DNA of 64,000 nt from Rufibacter sp. DG15C (GTDB lineage: Bacteria; Bacteroidota; Bacteroidia; Cytophagales; Hymenobacteraceae): the NCBI RefSeq assembly GCF_001577755.1, contig NZ_CP010776.1, forward strand, positions 124,001 through 188,000, written 5' to 3'. This document shows, one piece after another, positions 42,624-50,923 of this stretch. Made by a program: the position numbers and the translations under genes. Each line of letters opens with the position of its first letter. Within the stretch, counting starts at the first letter, position 1. The notes beneath the pieces are model-generated. The model had not been told where the DNA came from and made no database searches. It saw only the letters and a list, made by a program, of their open reading frames with translations.

Positions 42624-43151
42624 TTACCAGCTCTTTCTTCTGTACTCTGTGTTAGAGTAAGGTTTAGAGTAGTCGCCGTAATCCTCGTTTGGCAAGAAAG
42701 CCATGTTATCCATGCTCATGATCTGTGGTTGACCAGCAGTATAGCCAGTGTAGGCCATAGTAGCGGCTGGGGCAGCAACGGCAGCTTTAGTGGCTGTAGA
42801 TTTTTTGCTAGACCCAGAAGATCTGTTAGATGAGCTATATGCGTAGGCTCTGTTGGCGGCAACGGTTCTGTTGAACTCGGCTACACGCTCAGCCTCTCTT
42901 TTCTTTTGTTTGTTGTCAATGATCTTACCAACACCGTAACCAATGGCGGCTCCACCAACACCACCTACTACACCACCAACGGCGCGGTTTCTTTTGTTAA
43001 TGATGGCACCAGCGGCAGCTCCACCAACACCGCCAATGACAGCGCCTTTAGCTTGTGGGCTCCATTTTTTTCTTTCTTGTGCTTGAACAGAACCGCTTAA
43101 CACTAAAGCTATCATCAGCACCAGGCTTAACATTACACTTACCTTTTTCAT
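42624..43151 (-). CDS. Glycine-zipper envelope protein
   Basis: 175 residues: signal peptide (ends near SVQAQE), then two glycine-zipper hairpins at about 34-85 (GAVIGGVGGAAAGAIIN and GGVVGGVGGAAIGYGVG). A polar, Ser/Tyr/Ala-rich tail ends in YGDYSKPYSNTEYRRKSW. Related proteins insert in the outer membrane or form oligomers and are often stress-induced. Two sigma-54-like promoters stand upstream in the right orientation, so regulation by an NtrC-type activator is plausible. Confidence 0.75.
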   Translation of the reverse strand: MKKVSVMLSLVLMIALVLSGSVQAQERKKWSPQAKGAVIGGVGGAAAGAIINKRNRAVGGVVGGVGGAAIGYGVGKIIDNKQKKREAERVAEFNRTVAANRAYAYSSSNRSSGSSKKSTATKAAVAAPAATMAYTGYTAGQPQIMSMDNMAFLPNEDYGDYSKPYSNTEYRRKSW

Positions 43152-43205
43152 AACAGTTTCTTTTATAGTGGGAGAAGTTTTTTTACTCTGTTTGGCTGGT
43201 AATAC

Positions 43206-43221
43206 TCAAGTTCCGTGCCAA
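43206..43221 (-). promoter_or_regulatory. Sigma-54-like promoter, proximal copy
   Basis: On the minus strand TTGGCACGGAACTTGA matches the sigma-54 consensus TGGCACG-N4-TTGCW at exact spacing; the only core mismatch is A for C at the -12 GC. A transcript would start near 43194, about 43 nt before the ATG. Confidence 0.55.
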
Positions 43222-43270
43222 GTTTTTCAGAGTGTTACAAAATCGTTTATTTCGTTCTGACAGTCTTTAT

Positions 43271-43286
43271 TCAAGTTCCGTGCCAA
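43271..43286 (-). promoter_or_regulatory. Sigma-54-like promoter, distal copy
   Basis: Same 16 bases, TTGGCACGGAACTTGA on the minus strand, 65 bp farther upstream, with the same deviation at -12. Confidence 0.55.
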
Positions 43287-43591
43287 AAATCATAAAGTAC
43301 TTTGGCCAACTGCCTCTGGGCTTATACTGCTTCTTTCTCCATTTAGATACTTTTCTGTAGTGTATTCTGCGCTTAGAGTCTTTCATCAAAAGTTTTTAAA
43401 CATTACCCATCATACCTCAGTCAACTGATATACAAACGGTTACAGACTGATATCCTATAATAGAATTATCTTCAAACTATATATTAAATAATATATTCTA
43501 GTACCTTAGAAGGCGCAATTTTGTAGGGAGTATTCTGCTTTCAAGTACGCTCCTTTCACAAAATTTACCTTAGCACTTACTTTCTATCCTT
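43287..43591. other. Gene-free AT-rich divergent spacer
   Basis: No gene seen. It separates the glycine-zipper gene and the monooxygenase gene and includes an AT-only inverted stretch (ATATATTAAATAATATAT, about 43480-43497). Enhancer sites for a sigma-54 activator would be expected here, but none can be named. Confidence 0.5.
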
Positions 43592-43903
43592 ATGGAAAAC
43601 TCTAATAAATACGCCCTGTTCGGGAAGATGGCGGCCCAAGCTGGCCAGCGCGAAGAACTTCTAAGCATCCTGCTGCAAGCCGCCCAACTGGTCTCCACGG
43701 CCCAAGGGTGCCACCAATACCTGGTTTACAAAGACACGCAAAACGAGGACTGGATCTATATAAGCGAGATTTGGGACTCAGAGGAAGACCACGACAACTC
43801 CCTGCACATTGCCGGGTGCCGGGAACTCATCACGCAGGCCATGCCCTTGCTGGCGGGCAAACCCGAAAAAATTGAACTGACCCTGGTAGGCGGCAAACGG
43901 TAA
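43592..43903 (+). CDS. ABM-domain monooxygenase (quinol-oxidase YgiN type)
   Basis: 103 residues with the ferredoxin-like ABM fold: YALFGKMAAQAGQREELLSIL, GCHQYLVYKDTQNEDWIYISEIWDSEEDHDNSLHIAG, and KPEKIELTLVGG. Members act as small cofactor-free oxygenases on quinol-like compounds or simply bind them. Followed 46 bp later by the DUF885 lipoprotein gene on the same strand. Confidence 0.8.
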   Translation: MENSNKYALFGKMAAQAGQREELLSILLQAAQLVSTAQGCHQYLVYKDTQNEDWIYISEIWDSEEDHDNSLHIAGCRELITQAMPLLAGKPEKIELTLVGGKR

Positions 43904-43949
43904 AACCTTATCCTGATCTTAAGTATCACCTATAGCACTAAGCACTTCT

Positions 43950-45275
43950 ATGAAATTGAAAAACCTGTGCCTCTTGTTGGCCCTACTACTGTTTTTGGCC
44001 TGTTCTGGCAAAAAGAGCCTAAAAACGGATGATGATGCCCAACTCAATCAACTGGCCGCGCAGTACGTGCGCCTGGGCTTAACCATTGGCCAGTATGACC
44101 CCGACTTTGTAGACGCCTACTACGGCCCAGACTCGTTAAAGCCTACCACACACAAGCTTCCTGCCTTCCCCAAAGATTCTCTCCTGGCCCAGGTAAATAG
44201 CCTGCTCACGCAGTTCAAAGCCTTTGACACCCCAGAGGCTGAGCCAGAAGCCAGAACCCGCGCCCAATGGATTTCCCAACAATTAGTAGCCTTTGGAAGG
44301 CGCATTAGAATCGTCTCAGGTGAAACCGGCACCTTTGACGAAGAATCCAAAGAGCTGTTTGGCGTAGAGGCCCCGCATTTCCCGGAAGGCACGTTCCCTA
44401 AGATTGTCAAGCAGCTGGACAACCTGTTGCCAGGCGCAGGCCCTGTGCAGGAGCGCTACCAAAAGCTGGCCAGCCAGTTCAACATCCCCAAAGCCAAACT
44501 GGACACCGTCTTTAAAACCGCCGTGGCTGAGGCCCGCCGCCGCACGCTTCAGCATTTTAAATTGCCAGCCCAAGAGTCCTTTGTAATTGAGTATGTCACC
44601 AACAAGCCCTGGTCTGGTTATAATTGGTACAAGGGCAATCTGAAGAGTATTATCCAGGTGAATACAGACTTGCCTAAGAGCATTAATGACGCTATTCTGT
44701 TGGCCTGCCATGAAGGCTATCCCGGTCACCACGTCTACAATGCCCTACTGGAAAAAAACCTGTACCAAGACAAAGGCCGCTTGGAAATCTCCTTGTACCC
44801 GCTGTTCAGCCCGCAGTCGTTCATTGCCGAGGGCAGCGCCAACTACGGCGTGAGCGTGGCCTTTCCGGCGGCAGAGCACCAGCGGTACGCGCGTGAGGTC
44901 CTGCTGCCTTTGGCCGGACTGGACACTACCCACCTCAGCCTGTATTACAAAGCCAGCGCGCTCATGGGCAAACTCAACTACGTGCGCAATGACGTGGGCC
45001 GCAAACTACTGGCCGGCACCATCTCAGATGCCCAGGCCGCTAAGCAGTTGGTAGAAGAAGGCTTGTATGAAAAAGCGAGCGCCGCCAAATCTGTGGACTT
45101 CATCAAGAAATACCGCAGCTACGTCATCAACTACAACTACGGCCAGGACCTGGTCAAGCAGTACATTGAAGCCCAAGGCGGCACCGCCTCGGCCACCGAC
45201 AAACGCTGGCAGCTGTTCGGGGAACTCCTGAGCAACCAGGTCACGCCTTCTCAGCTGCTTCAACAAAAGAAATAG
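43950..45275 (+). CDS. DUF885 lipoprotein, probable zinc carboxypeptidase-like hydrolase
   Basis: 441 residues. Signal peptide with lipobox FLAC (Cys about 18), followed by SGKKSLKT; the lipobox region is encoded by a PAL40 copy (43990-44028). The DUF885 core has the zinc motif LACHEGYPGHHVYN with a downstream SFIAEGSANYGVSVA supplying the Glu. Members are zinc hydrolases probably acting on peptides or dipeptides. Anchored in the envelope by lipid. Confidence 0.82.
   Translation: MKLKNLCLLLALLLFLACSGKKSLKTDDDAQLNQLAAQYVRLGLTIGQYDPDFVDAYYGPDSLKPTTHKLPAFPKDSLLAQVNSLLTQFKAFDTPEAEPEARTRAQWISQQLVAFGRRIRIVSGETGTFDEESKELFGVEAPHFPEGTFPKIVKQLDNLLPGAGPVQERYQKLASQFNIPKAKLDTVFKTAVAEARRRTLQHFKLPAQESFVIEYVTNKPWSGYNWYKGNLKSIIQVNTDLPKSINDAILLACHEGYPGHHVYNALLEKNLYQDKGRLEISLYPLFSPQSFIAEGSANYGVSVAFPAAEHQRYAREVLLPLAGLDTTHLSLYYKASALMGKLNYVRNDVGRKLLAGTISDAQAAKQLVEEGLYEKASAAKSVDFIKKYRSYVINYNYGQDLVKQYIEAQGGTASATDKRWQLFGELLSNQVTPSQLLQQKK
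43990..44028. repeat. PAL40 copy that encodes a lipobox
   Basis: TGTTTTTGGCCTGTTCTGG and AAAAGAGCCTAAAAACGG; read in frame as LFLACSGKKSLKT of the DUF885 lipoprotein. Confidence 0.85.
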
Positions 45276-45308
45276 CCACCACTACTAACCTTAACCAAAA
45301 TACCCTTT

Positions 45309-45722
45309 ATGGACATGTCCACTCCTTTCCAAAACTTGAACTGGCTGGCTGTAACCGTAGCTGCCCTCTCTACATTCTTAATTGGCGGACTCTGGTACTC
45401 TCCGTTGCTGTTTGCCAACCCCTGGATGCGCGCCAACAAGTTTGACCCGCAGAACATGGGCAGCCCTAACATGGCGCTCATCTTCGGGTTGGCCTTTGTG
45501 CTGTCTTTTTTCATGGCCTTGAACCTGGCCTTGTTTATTGGTGCCGGTGACATGGCCTTTGGCGCGATGGCAGGATTTATGGCGGGCTTCGGATGGGTGG
45601 CTTTAGCTATGGGTGTAATTTCTTTGTTTGAAAGGCGACCAATCTCTTACGTTCTCATCAATGGCGGTTACATGACCGTTGCCTTCACTGTGATGGGGGC
45701 CATTCTAGGCGCCTGGAAATAA
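45309..45722 (+). CDS. DUF1761 membrane protein
   Basis: 137 residues, four membrane helices (about 12-35, 57-79, 82-104, 113-135). The N-terminal WLAVTVAALSTFLIGGLWYSPLLFANPWMR is characteristic of DUF1761. Function unknown. Same strand as the DUF885 gene, 33 bp after it. Confidence 0.85.
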   Translation: MDMSTPFQNLNWLAVTVAALSTFLIGGLWYSPLLFANPWMRANKFDPQNMGSPNMALIFGLAFVLSFFMALNLALFIGAGDMAFGAMAGFMAGFGWVALAMGVISLFERRPISYVLINGGYMTVAFTVMGAILGAWK

Positions 45723-45741
45723 GAAGGCTACTCATAGGTAG

Positions 45742-45780
45742 CGTTTTTAGCCTGTTTTATGGATTTGAGGCTAAAAACAG
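45742..45780. repeat. PAL40 palindrome, copy 19
   Basis: CGTTTTTAGCCTGTTTTATGG and TTTGAGGCTAAAAACAG, after the DUF1761 gene. Confidence 0.8.
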
Positions 45781-45821
45781 ATTTCAAAAAGCAGGACTAC
45801 TAACCTACAAATAAGCACCCT

Positions 45822-45989
45822 ATGAAAAAGTTTGAACAAACTTTGAAAGATTTTGAAAACAAAATGATAAAATTAAACCCTCCGGCTAAACCGTGGCTAA
45901 TCAAAACGGCCTTAATTATGGTATCTGGCATTTTCATTTATATGGCCGGCAAAAGCGTAGGGGAGTTTCTGTACTATATCACTCATTAG
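45822..45989 (+). CDS. Small single-helix membrane protein (55 aa)
   Basis: ATG 45822 to TAG 45989. The product starts MKKFEQTLKDFENKMIKL, continues with NPPAKPWLIKTALIMV, and a membrane helix at about residues 27-47 (ALIMVSGIFIYMAGKSVG) leads to the end EFLYYITH. A charged amphipathic N-terminus plus one membrane helix is a common small-protein design. A terminator follows 18 nt later, which supports a real transcribed gene. No family recognised. Confidence 0.55.
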   Translation: MKKFEQTLKDFENKMIKLNPPAKPWLIKTALIMVSGIFIYMAGKSVGEFLYYITH

Positions 45990-46007
45990 TAGCATACCAC
46001 ATCTAGA

Positions 46008-46039
46008 AAACGCCAGCTTCATACAATAAGCTGGCGTTT
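46008..46039 (+). terminator. Terminator after the 55-aa gene
   Basis: AAACGCCAGCTT and AAGCTGGCGTTT around an eight-base loop; a degenerate PAL40 copy follows. Confidence 0.8.
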
Positions 46040-46040
46040 C

Positions 46041-46077
46041 CATTTTCAGGTTGTTTTCATAGAATTAGGATAAAAAA
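46041..46077. repeat. PAL40 palindrome, copy 20 (degenerate)
   Basis: CATTTTCAGGTTGTTTTC and GAATTAGGATAAAAAAG keep only the general pattern; placed by position just after a terminator, as for other copies. Confidence 0.45.
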
Positions 46078-46107
46078 GAAAAACTCTTCCTCCTAACATT
46101 TTAATAC

Positions 46108-47052
46108 TTGTTAACTTTAAAAGAAAAAGTGAGACTTAGATTCATACTTCCTTTACTTCTAATTTCAGTTGTTTCTTTAGGTCAAAAAGCAAGTTCCATT
46201 GCGGTACCTGGCACAAAGGTGAGCTTAATTCCTCCAAATGGTTTTATCCAAGCAGTAAACTTTAGTGGGTTTCAAAATGAAGAGATTGGCGCTTCTATAA
46301 TAGTTATAGAGTTTCCTGTTTCTACTCGAGAGATACTTAACTCCTTTACTCCCGAAGTTTTAGCTAAACAAGGAATGAAATTTTCTAAGAAAGAAGAAAT
46401 CCAACATCAAAATGCTCCAGCCCTTCTACTTTATGTAACACAGGAAGTTTATGGGAAGACTTATCAGAAACAAGTTCTTGTGTTTGGGGATTCTACAAAA
46501 TCAGTAATGGTCAACGGGTTGTATCCAATAGACTATCCTTCTATAGGTAGTGAAATTCACAAATCACTTTTGTCTTCCTCATTAAATAAAAATCAAAATG
46601 AAAACTTTGAAGAAGCGGCTAAATTTAGAATTGATACAAAGGGTACGGATTTCAAAGTTGCTTCTTTTTTAGCAGGCGGTTTAACCTATACAAAAGATGG
46701 CAAATTACCTACCTCATCTCCAGACGATGCCTCTATAATGATTATTAACTCGTTTGGTAAAAACATAATTGGGGATAAGAAGGAGTATAGTATCAAAAAA
46801 CTTAAATCATTACCAGAACATACCACAGTCCATACTGATAAAATCTCCCCTGTCACTATTGATGGAATGGAAGGGTATGAAATAATAACAGACAGAATTG
46901 ATAAAAGCAGTAAAAAAGAAATCATTTACTTTGTAATGCTTTTTGAAGGCACAGGAGAGTATTACATCATACATGCGTCAGCAATAGATAATTACAAATT
47001 AAACTTAGATGATTTTAAGAAAATAGCTAAGACCTTTAAGCTTAAATTATAG
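46108..47052 (+). CDS. Secreted hypothetical protein, AT-rich gene
   Basis: 314 residues from TTG 46108, or 307 from GTG 46129 (VRLRFILPLLLISVVSLGQK), which gives a cleaner signal peptide. No ATG start is available. The mature protein has two similar halves, each with a SIAVPGTKVSLIPPNGF or AGGLTYTKDGKLPTSSPD type strand region and an end like AKTFKL; a DcrB/PsbP-like fold is possible but not certain. The DNA is clearly AT-richer than its neighbours, suggesting transfer or weak codon bias. Confidence 0.55.
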   Translation: MLTLKEKVRLRFILPLLLISVVSLGQKASSIAVPGTKVSLIPPNGFIQAVNFSGFQNEEIGASIIVIEFPVSTREILNSFTPEVLAKQGMKFSKKEEIQHQNAPALLLYVTQEVYGKTYQKQVLVFGDSTKSVMVNGLYPIDYPSIGSEIHKSLLSSSLNKNQNENFEEAAKFRIDTKGTDFKVASFLAGGLTYTKDGKLPTSSPDDASIMIINSFGKNIIGDKKEYSIKKLKSLPEHTTVHTDKISPVTIDGMEGYEIITDRIDKSSKKEIIYFVMLFEGTGEYYIIHASAIDNYKLNLDDFKKIAKTFKLKL

Positions 47053-47072
47053 ATTTTAATCAATATTATTTA

Positions 47073-47106
47073 GAAAGTCCAGCATTCACTTCGAGGCTGG
47101 ACTTTC
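47073..47106 (+). terminator. Terminator before sbcC
   Basis: GAAAGTCCAGC and GCTGGACTTTC around a 12-base loop, directly joined to PAL40 copy 21. Confidence 0.8.
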
Positions 47107-47143
47107 CATTTTCAGCCTGTTTTGGCCAAACTACGCCAAAAAC
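47107..47143. repeat. PAL40 palindrome, copy 21
   Basis: CATTTTCAGCCTGTTTTGG and CCAAACTACGCCAAAAAC, attached to the terminator at 47073. Confidence 0.7.
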
Positions 47144-47209
47144 AAAAATCACCTTCCGCGGGCATTCCAAAACCTGTTATCTTTACTAACTCGCTTAGTT
47201 TCCAATCCC

Positions 47210-50200
47210 GTGAAGATAACTTCTGTTCGTTTCCTCAACCTCAACTCCTTGCAGGGAGAGCACCTTATTCGGTTTGACGAGGCTCCTTTGAGTGAAAGTG
47301 GGCTCTTTGCCATTACCGGGCCTACGGGTGCGGGCAAGACCACCATTTTGGACGCCATCACAGTGGCGCTCTACGGCGAGGTGCCCCGCCACAACTCGGG
47401 AAAGCCTATCAGGGAAATCATGACGCGCCACACCGGGGAGTGCAAGTCTGAAGTGGAGTTCATTGCCCACAACAAACAGTACCGCTCCACCTGGTCCCTG
47501 CGCCGTAGCCGTGGAAAAGCCACCGGCGAATTCCAGAGTGTGCACATGGAACTGTGCCTGGTGGAGGACGGTGAACCCTTCGACTTGAAACCCAGCGAGG
47601 TGCCCAAGCGCGTAGCCGACATCATCGGGCTGGACTTTCAGCAGTTCCTACGCTCCGTGATGCTCTCCCAAGGGGATTTCACCCGTTTCCTGAAGGCCAG
47701 CGAAAGCGAACGCAGCGAACTCCTGGAGAAACTCACCGACACGCGCATCTACTCCCAGATTTCCATGGCCGCATATGAAAAGGCGAAGACCGAGAAGCAA
47801 AAACTGCAGGACATTGAGATGCGCCTGCAACTAGACCAACTGCTTCCAGAAGAATCCCGCGAAGCCCTCACCCAGGAAGTAGCCAACTTGAAAGCCGCCG
47901 CGCAACTGGCGCACCAACATGCCCAACACCATCTGCAGGAAAAAGCCTGGCTAGAGAACTTGCAAAAATTGCAAGGCAAAGAAACCCAGTTCACAGCACA
48001 GTTGGCTACCGCGCAAGCCCAGCAAGAGGCTTGGATGCCGCAACAACAAAAGCTGCAAAAGCATGAGCAGACCCAGCCCTTCCAGCGGGATTTAGCTCGG
48101 TACGCAGAGATTAGCAGCCAGGGAGAACAGATTACTGCCGCGGTTAAACTCCTGCAAGAACAGATGCCTGCACAGGAGCAAAACGTGGCTTCGCAGATTA
48201 TTGCTGCAGAGGCGGCCCGTACGACGCATGCGAAAGCCCAGCAACTATTGTCAGAAGCTGAACCGCGTCTGGACAAGGTATTGCAACAAGATTCGCTACT
48301 GGCCGCGCAACAAGCCCAGCTCACCAAAGACGAAGTTTCAAGCGCTCATCTGCAACAGCAGGTACAGGCTCTATCTAAACAAATAAACGCGCAGCAAGAA
48401 GAGCTTAAAACGCTCACCGTCCAGGAGCAAAACGTGTCCCAATGGCTTGCCCAGCATAGGCAGGATGAAGAATTGAGCGAGAGTTTGTCAGAGGTTCGGG
48501 CGGAGGCCAAGAGCCTGCGCGACGTGCGTACCCAGCAAGCCAAATACCAGAAGGAACACGCTGATTTCAGCCTGATTTCTGAAAACGAGGCCAAAAACGA
48601 AGCCCAGTTCAAAAACCAGTTACAGCAGGTTGAGCTCCAGCTAAAGGAACAGCAAGCTCAATTGGCGCAGGTACAAGATCAGGCCCACACGGTCTTGCAA
48701 GGCCAGAAACCCGAAGCGCTGGAACAACTCTGCCAGCGCCTGCCCACTGTGTGCAGCCAACTGGAAAAGCAACTGGACCTGAGCAAGAGTTATCTGCAGC
48801 AGGAAACCCGCAGGCAGGAGCTGCAGGCAGCTTTGGCGCAGACCACCCAAGACCTGCACCAGCAGCGCACGGCGCTGGCCCACACCAAAACCGAGCGCGA
48901 CCAGGCCCAGGACAAGTTGAAAGATGTACAGCAGATTCTGGATTTGCAGCGGCAGATTCAGCAATATGAAGACGCCCGCGCCCAACTGCAGCCAGAGCAA
49001 CCGTGTCCGCTCTGTGGTTCTACTCACCATCCTTTAGTAGAAGAACACCAGCCGCATACACTAAACCAAGCCGAGCAAAACCTGCAAACCCAGCAACAGC
49101 GCCTGCAGCAACTGGACCAGCAGGAGCGCCAATTGGCCGCGGCCGTGCACCGTCTGGAAATTGCCGAACAGCATACCCAGGAGCAGCTCACGACGCAAGA
49201 AACCCAGACCAAAGCCCTTCAAACACAGTTTTCAGAATTGAATTCATTGCTGGATCTTGTGCATGAGATTGCCGGATCTGAGGTCATTGAACAGCTCTGG
49301 AGTTCCCGCAAAACCGAATTGCAAAGCGCCACTGCTACCTTAGAAAACTTGCGCGGCCTAAGAACCCAGCTGGAGAAGGCAAAGCAAGCAGAACAGCAAT
49401 TGCTTTCTGAGCAGCAGCGTTTTCGGCATGAAATTGAGAAAACAGCCCAAAACCGTGCGCACGCCCAAACCCGCCTAGAACAATTGCAAGGAGAGCTATC
49501 AGACTGCGCTGAACAGGAAAAGGTGATTTCTGATACCATCAAAGGGTTCTTCGGGACGTATGGCCTCTCCTACTCCGGTACCAACGGCGCCGAGTTATTG
49601 GCCCTACTGGAAGCCCGTCGGCAAGCGTTTGAGCAGCAAAAACAGCAATTGCCAGAAATCCGCGAGAAGTTGGTACAAGCGCAAGCAACGGTAGAAAACG
49701 GCATAGCCACCCTACAAGAAAAAACCACTGAAGCCCAAAATAAAGCAGAACAGCTTCAAGCGTCTAAGGATAGGTTAAATGACCTGCGCACCCAGCGGTA
49801 TGCTCTTTTACCCGAAGGCCAGGAACCTCAGGCAGAAAAACAGCGCCTGCAACAAAATGTGCAACAGGCGGCTCAGGCCTTGCAGACTTCAGAAACAGCG
49901 TTGCAACAGGCACAAGAGCACCTGAACCTATTGACGCATCAATTAGCTGCCAAGCAAAAGGACCAAACCACCAACCAGGAAGCCTTAGCGCAGTTGGAAG
50001 GCCAGTTACTAAACAAGATTCAGCCGCTGGGATTTGCGTCCTTGGCAGAGATTCAAGCACTGGTATTACCCGATGAGGAAGCTACTACCCTACGGGCGCA
50101 ACAGGAGCAATTGCGCAAAACCTTAACCGAGGTACAACACAGCCTGCAGCAGGTACAGCAAGAATACACAACAGAAAAAGAGCGCCACCTCACAGAACTT

Positions 50201-50881
50201 ACCCTGGAGGAAATAGCGCCGCTGGTCCAGGCCCTGGAAGAGGAGAAAAACCAAACCTTGGCCAACATTGCCCGCCTGGAGATGCAGTTGCAGCAAGACA
50301 CCGACTTGCGCGCCAAGCACCAGTCGCTCACCCAGCAACTAGAAGTGCAGAAAGGCGAAGCGAATCGCTGGGACAAGCTGGCGCGCCTCATAGGATCAGC
50401 GGACGGCAAGAAATTTAGCAAATACGCGCAAAGCCTCACCCTTGCCCGACTGGTGGAACTGGGCAACCGCCACCTGCTGCGATTGAACGACCGGTACCGC
50501 ATCCTTAAAAGCCAGGACAATGAACTGGAGCTGCAGATAGTAGACACGTATCAAGGAGACGCCGTTCGTTCCGTCAATTCCTTGTCGGGGGGAGAGAGTT
50601 TCCTTGTGAGCTTGGCCCTGGCGCTGGGCTTGTCAGACTTGGCCAGCCACAAAGCCCAGATTCATTCATTGTTTATTGACGAAGGCTTCGGGACGCTAGA
50701 CGCAGAGACCCTGGACATTGCTATGGACGCCTTGGAGAGCCTGCAGGCCAGCGGCAAGATGATCGGTATCATTTCGCACGTAGAAGCCTTGAAAGAGCGC
50801 ATCAGCACGCAGATTGTGGTAGAAAAGCACGCCGGAGGCAGAAGCCAAATAAAGGTAGTGAACGCGGGAGTATTGGTTTAG
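47210..50881 (+). CDS. sbcC: DNA double-strand-break nuclease ATPase subunit SbcC
   Basis: ATPase of the SbcCD nuclease, which cuts DNA hairpins and palindromes and processes breaks. 1223 residues from GTG 47210. Walker A ITGPTGAGKTT near residue 35; two long Gln-rich coiled coils; the zinc hook CPLCG at about residues 597-601; C-terminal signature SLSGGESFLVSLALALGLSD and Walker B LFIDEGFGTLDAETL. SbcD is not next to it. Two stretches in the coiled coils (48562-48599, 49418-49454) look like PAL40 copies kept in frame. Confidence 0.93.
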   Translation: MKITSVRFLNLNSLQGEHLIRFDEAPLSESGLFAITGPTGAGKTTILDAITVALYGEVPRHNSGKPIREIMTRHTGECKSEVEFIAHNKQYRSTWSLRRSRGKATGEFQSVHMELCLVEDGEPFDLKPSEVPKRVADIIGLDFQQFLRSVMLSQGDFTRFLKASESERSELLEKLTDTRIYSQISMAAYEKAKTEKQKLQDIEMRLQLDQLLPEESREALTQEVANLKAAAQLAHQHAQHHLQEKAWLENLQKLQGKETQFTAQLATAQAQQEAWMPQQQKLQKHEQTQPFQRDLARYAEISSQGEQITAAVKLLQEQMPAQEQNVASQIIAAEAARTTHAKAQQLLSEAEPRLDKVLQQDSLLAAQQAQLTKDEVSSAHLQQQVQALSKQINAQQEELKTLTVQEQNVSQWLAQHRQDEELSESLSEVRAEAKSLRDVRTQQAKYQKEHADFSLISENEAKNEAQFKNQLQQVELQLKEQQAQLAQVQDQAHTVLQGQKPEALEQLCQRLPTVCSQLEKQLDLSKSYLQQETRRQELQAALAQTTQDLHQQRTALAHTKTERDQAQDKLKDVQQILDLQRQIQQYEDARAQLQPEQPCPLCGSTHHPLVEEHQPHTLNQAEQNLQTQQQRLQQLDQQERQLAAAVHRLEIAEQHTQEQLTTQETQTKALQTQFSELNSLLDLVHEIAGSEVIEQLWSSRKTELQSATATLENLRGLRTQLEKAKQAEQQLLSEQQRFRHEIEKTAQNRAHAQTRLEQLQGELSDCAEQEKVISDTIKGFFGTYGLSYSGTNGAELLALLEARRQAFEQQKQQLPEIREKLVQAQATVENGIATLQEKTTEAQNKAEQLQASKDRLNDLRTQRYALLPEGQEPQAEKQRLQQNVQQAAQALQTSETALQQAQEHLNLLTHQLAAKQKDQTTNQEALAQLEGQLLNKIQPLGFASLAEIQALVLPDEEATTLRAQQEQLRKTLTEVQHSLQQVQQEYTTEKERHLTELTLEEIAPLVQALEEEKNQTLANIARLEMQLQQDTDLRAKHQSLTQQLEVQKGEANRWDKLARLIGSADGKKFSKYAQSLTLARLVELGNRHLLRLNDRYRILKSQDNELELQIVDTYQGDAVRSVNSLSGGESFLVSLALALGLSDLASHKAQIHSLFIDEGFGTLDAETLDIAMDALESLQASGKMIGIISHVEALKERISTQIVVEKHAGGRSQIKVVNAGVLV
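48562..48599. repeat. PAL40-like copy inside sbcC, first
   Basis: TGATTTCAGCCTGATTTC and GAAAACGAGGCCAAAAACG, translated as ADFSLISENEAKNE in a coiled coil. Confidence 0.75.
49418..49454. repeat. PAL40-like copy inside sbcC, second
   Basis: CGTTTTCGGCATGAAATTG and GAAAACAGCCCAAAACCG, translated as QRFRHEIEKTAQNR. Confidence 0.65.
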
Positions 50882-50923
50882 CATTGAGCTGGCAAGGTGG
50901 AGGCAACGGTATGAATGAAATAC

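Noticed and set aside
47749-50547. Minus-strand frames inside sbcC
   Set aside because: Cys/Ser-rich shadows created by the Gln-rich coiled-coil codons of sbcC.
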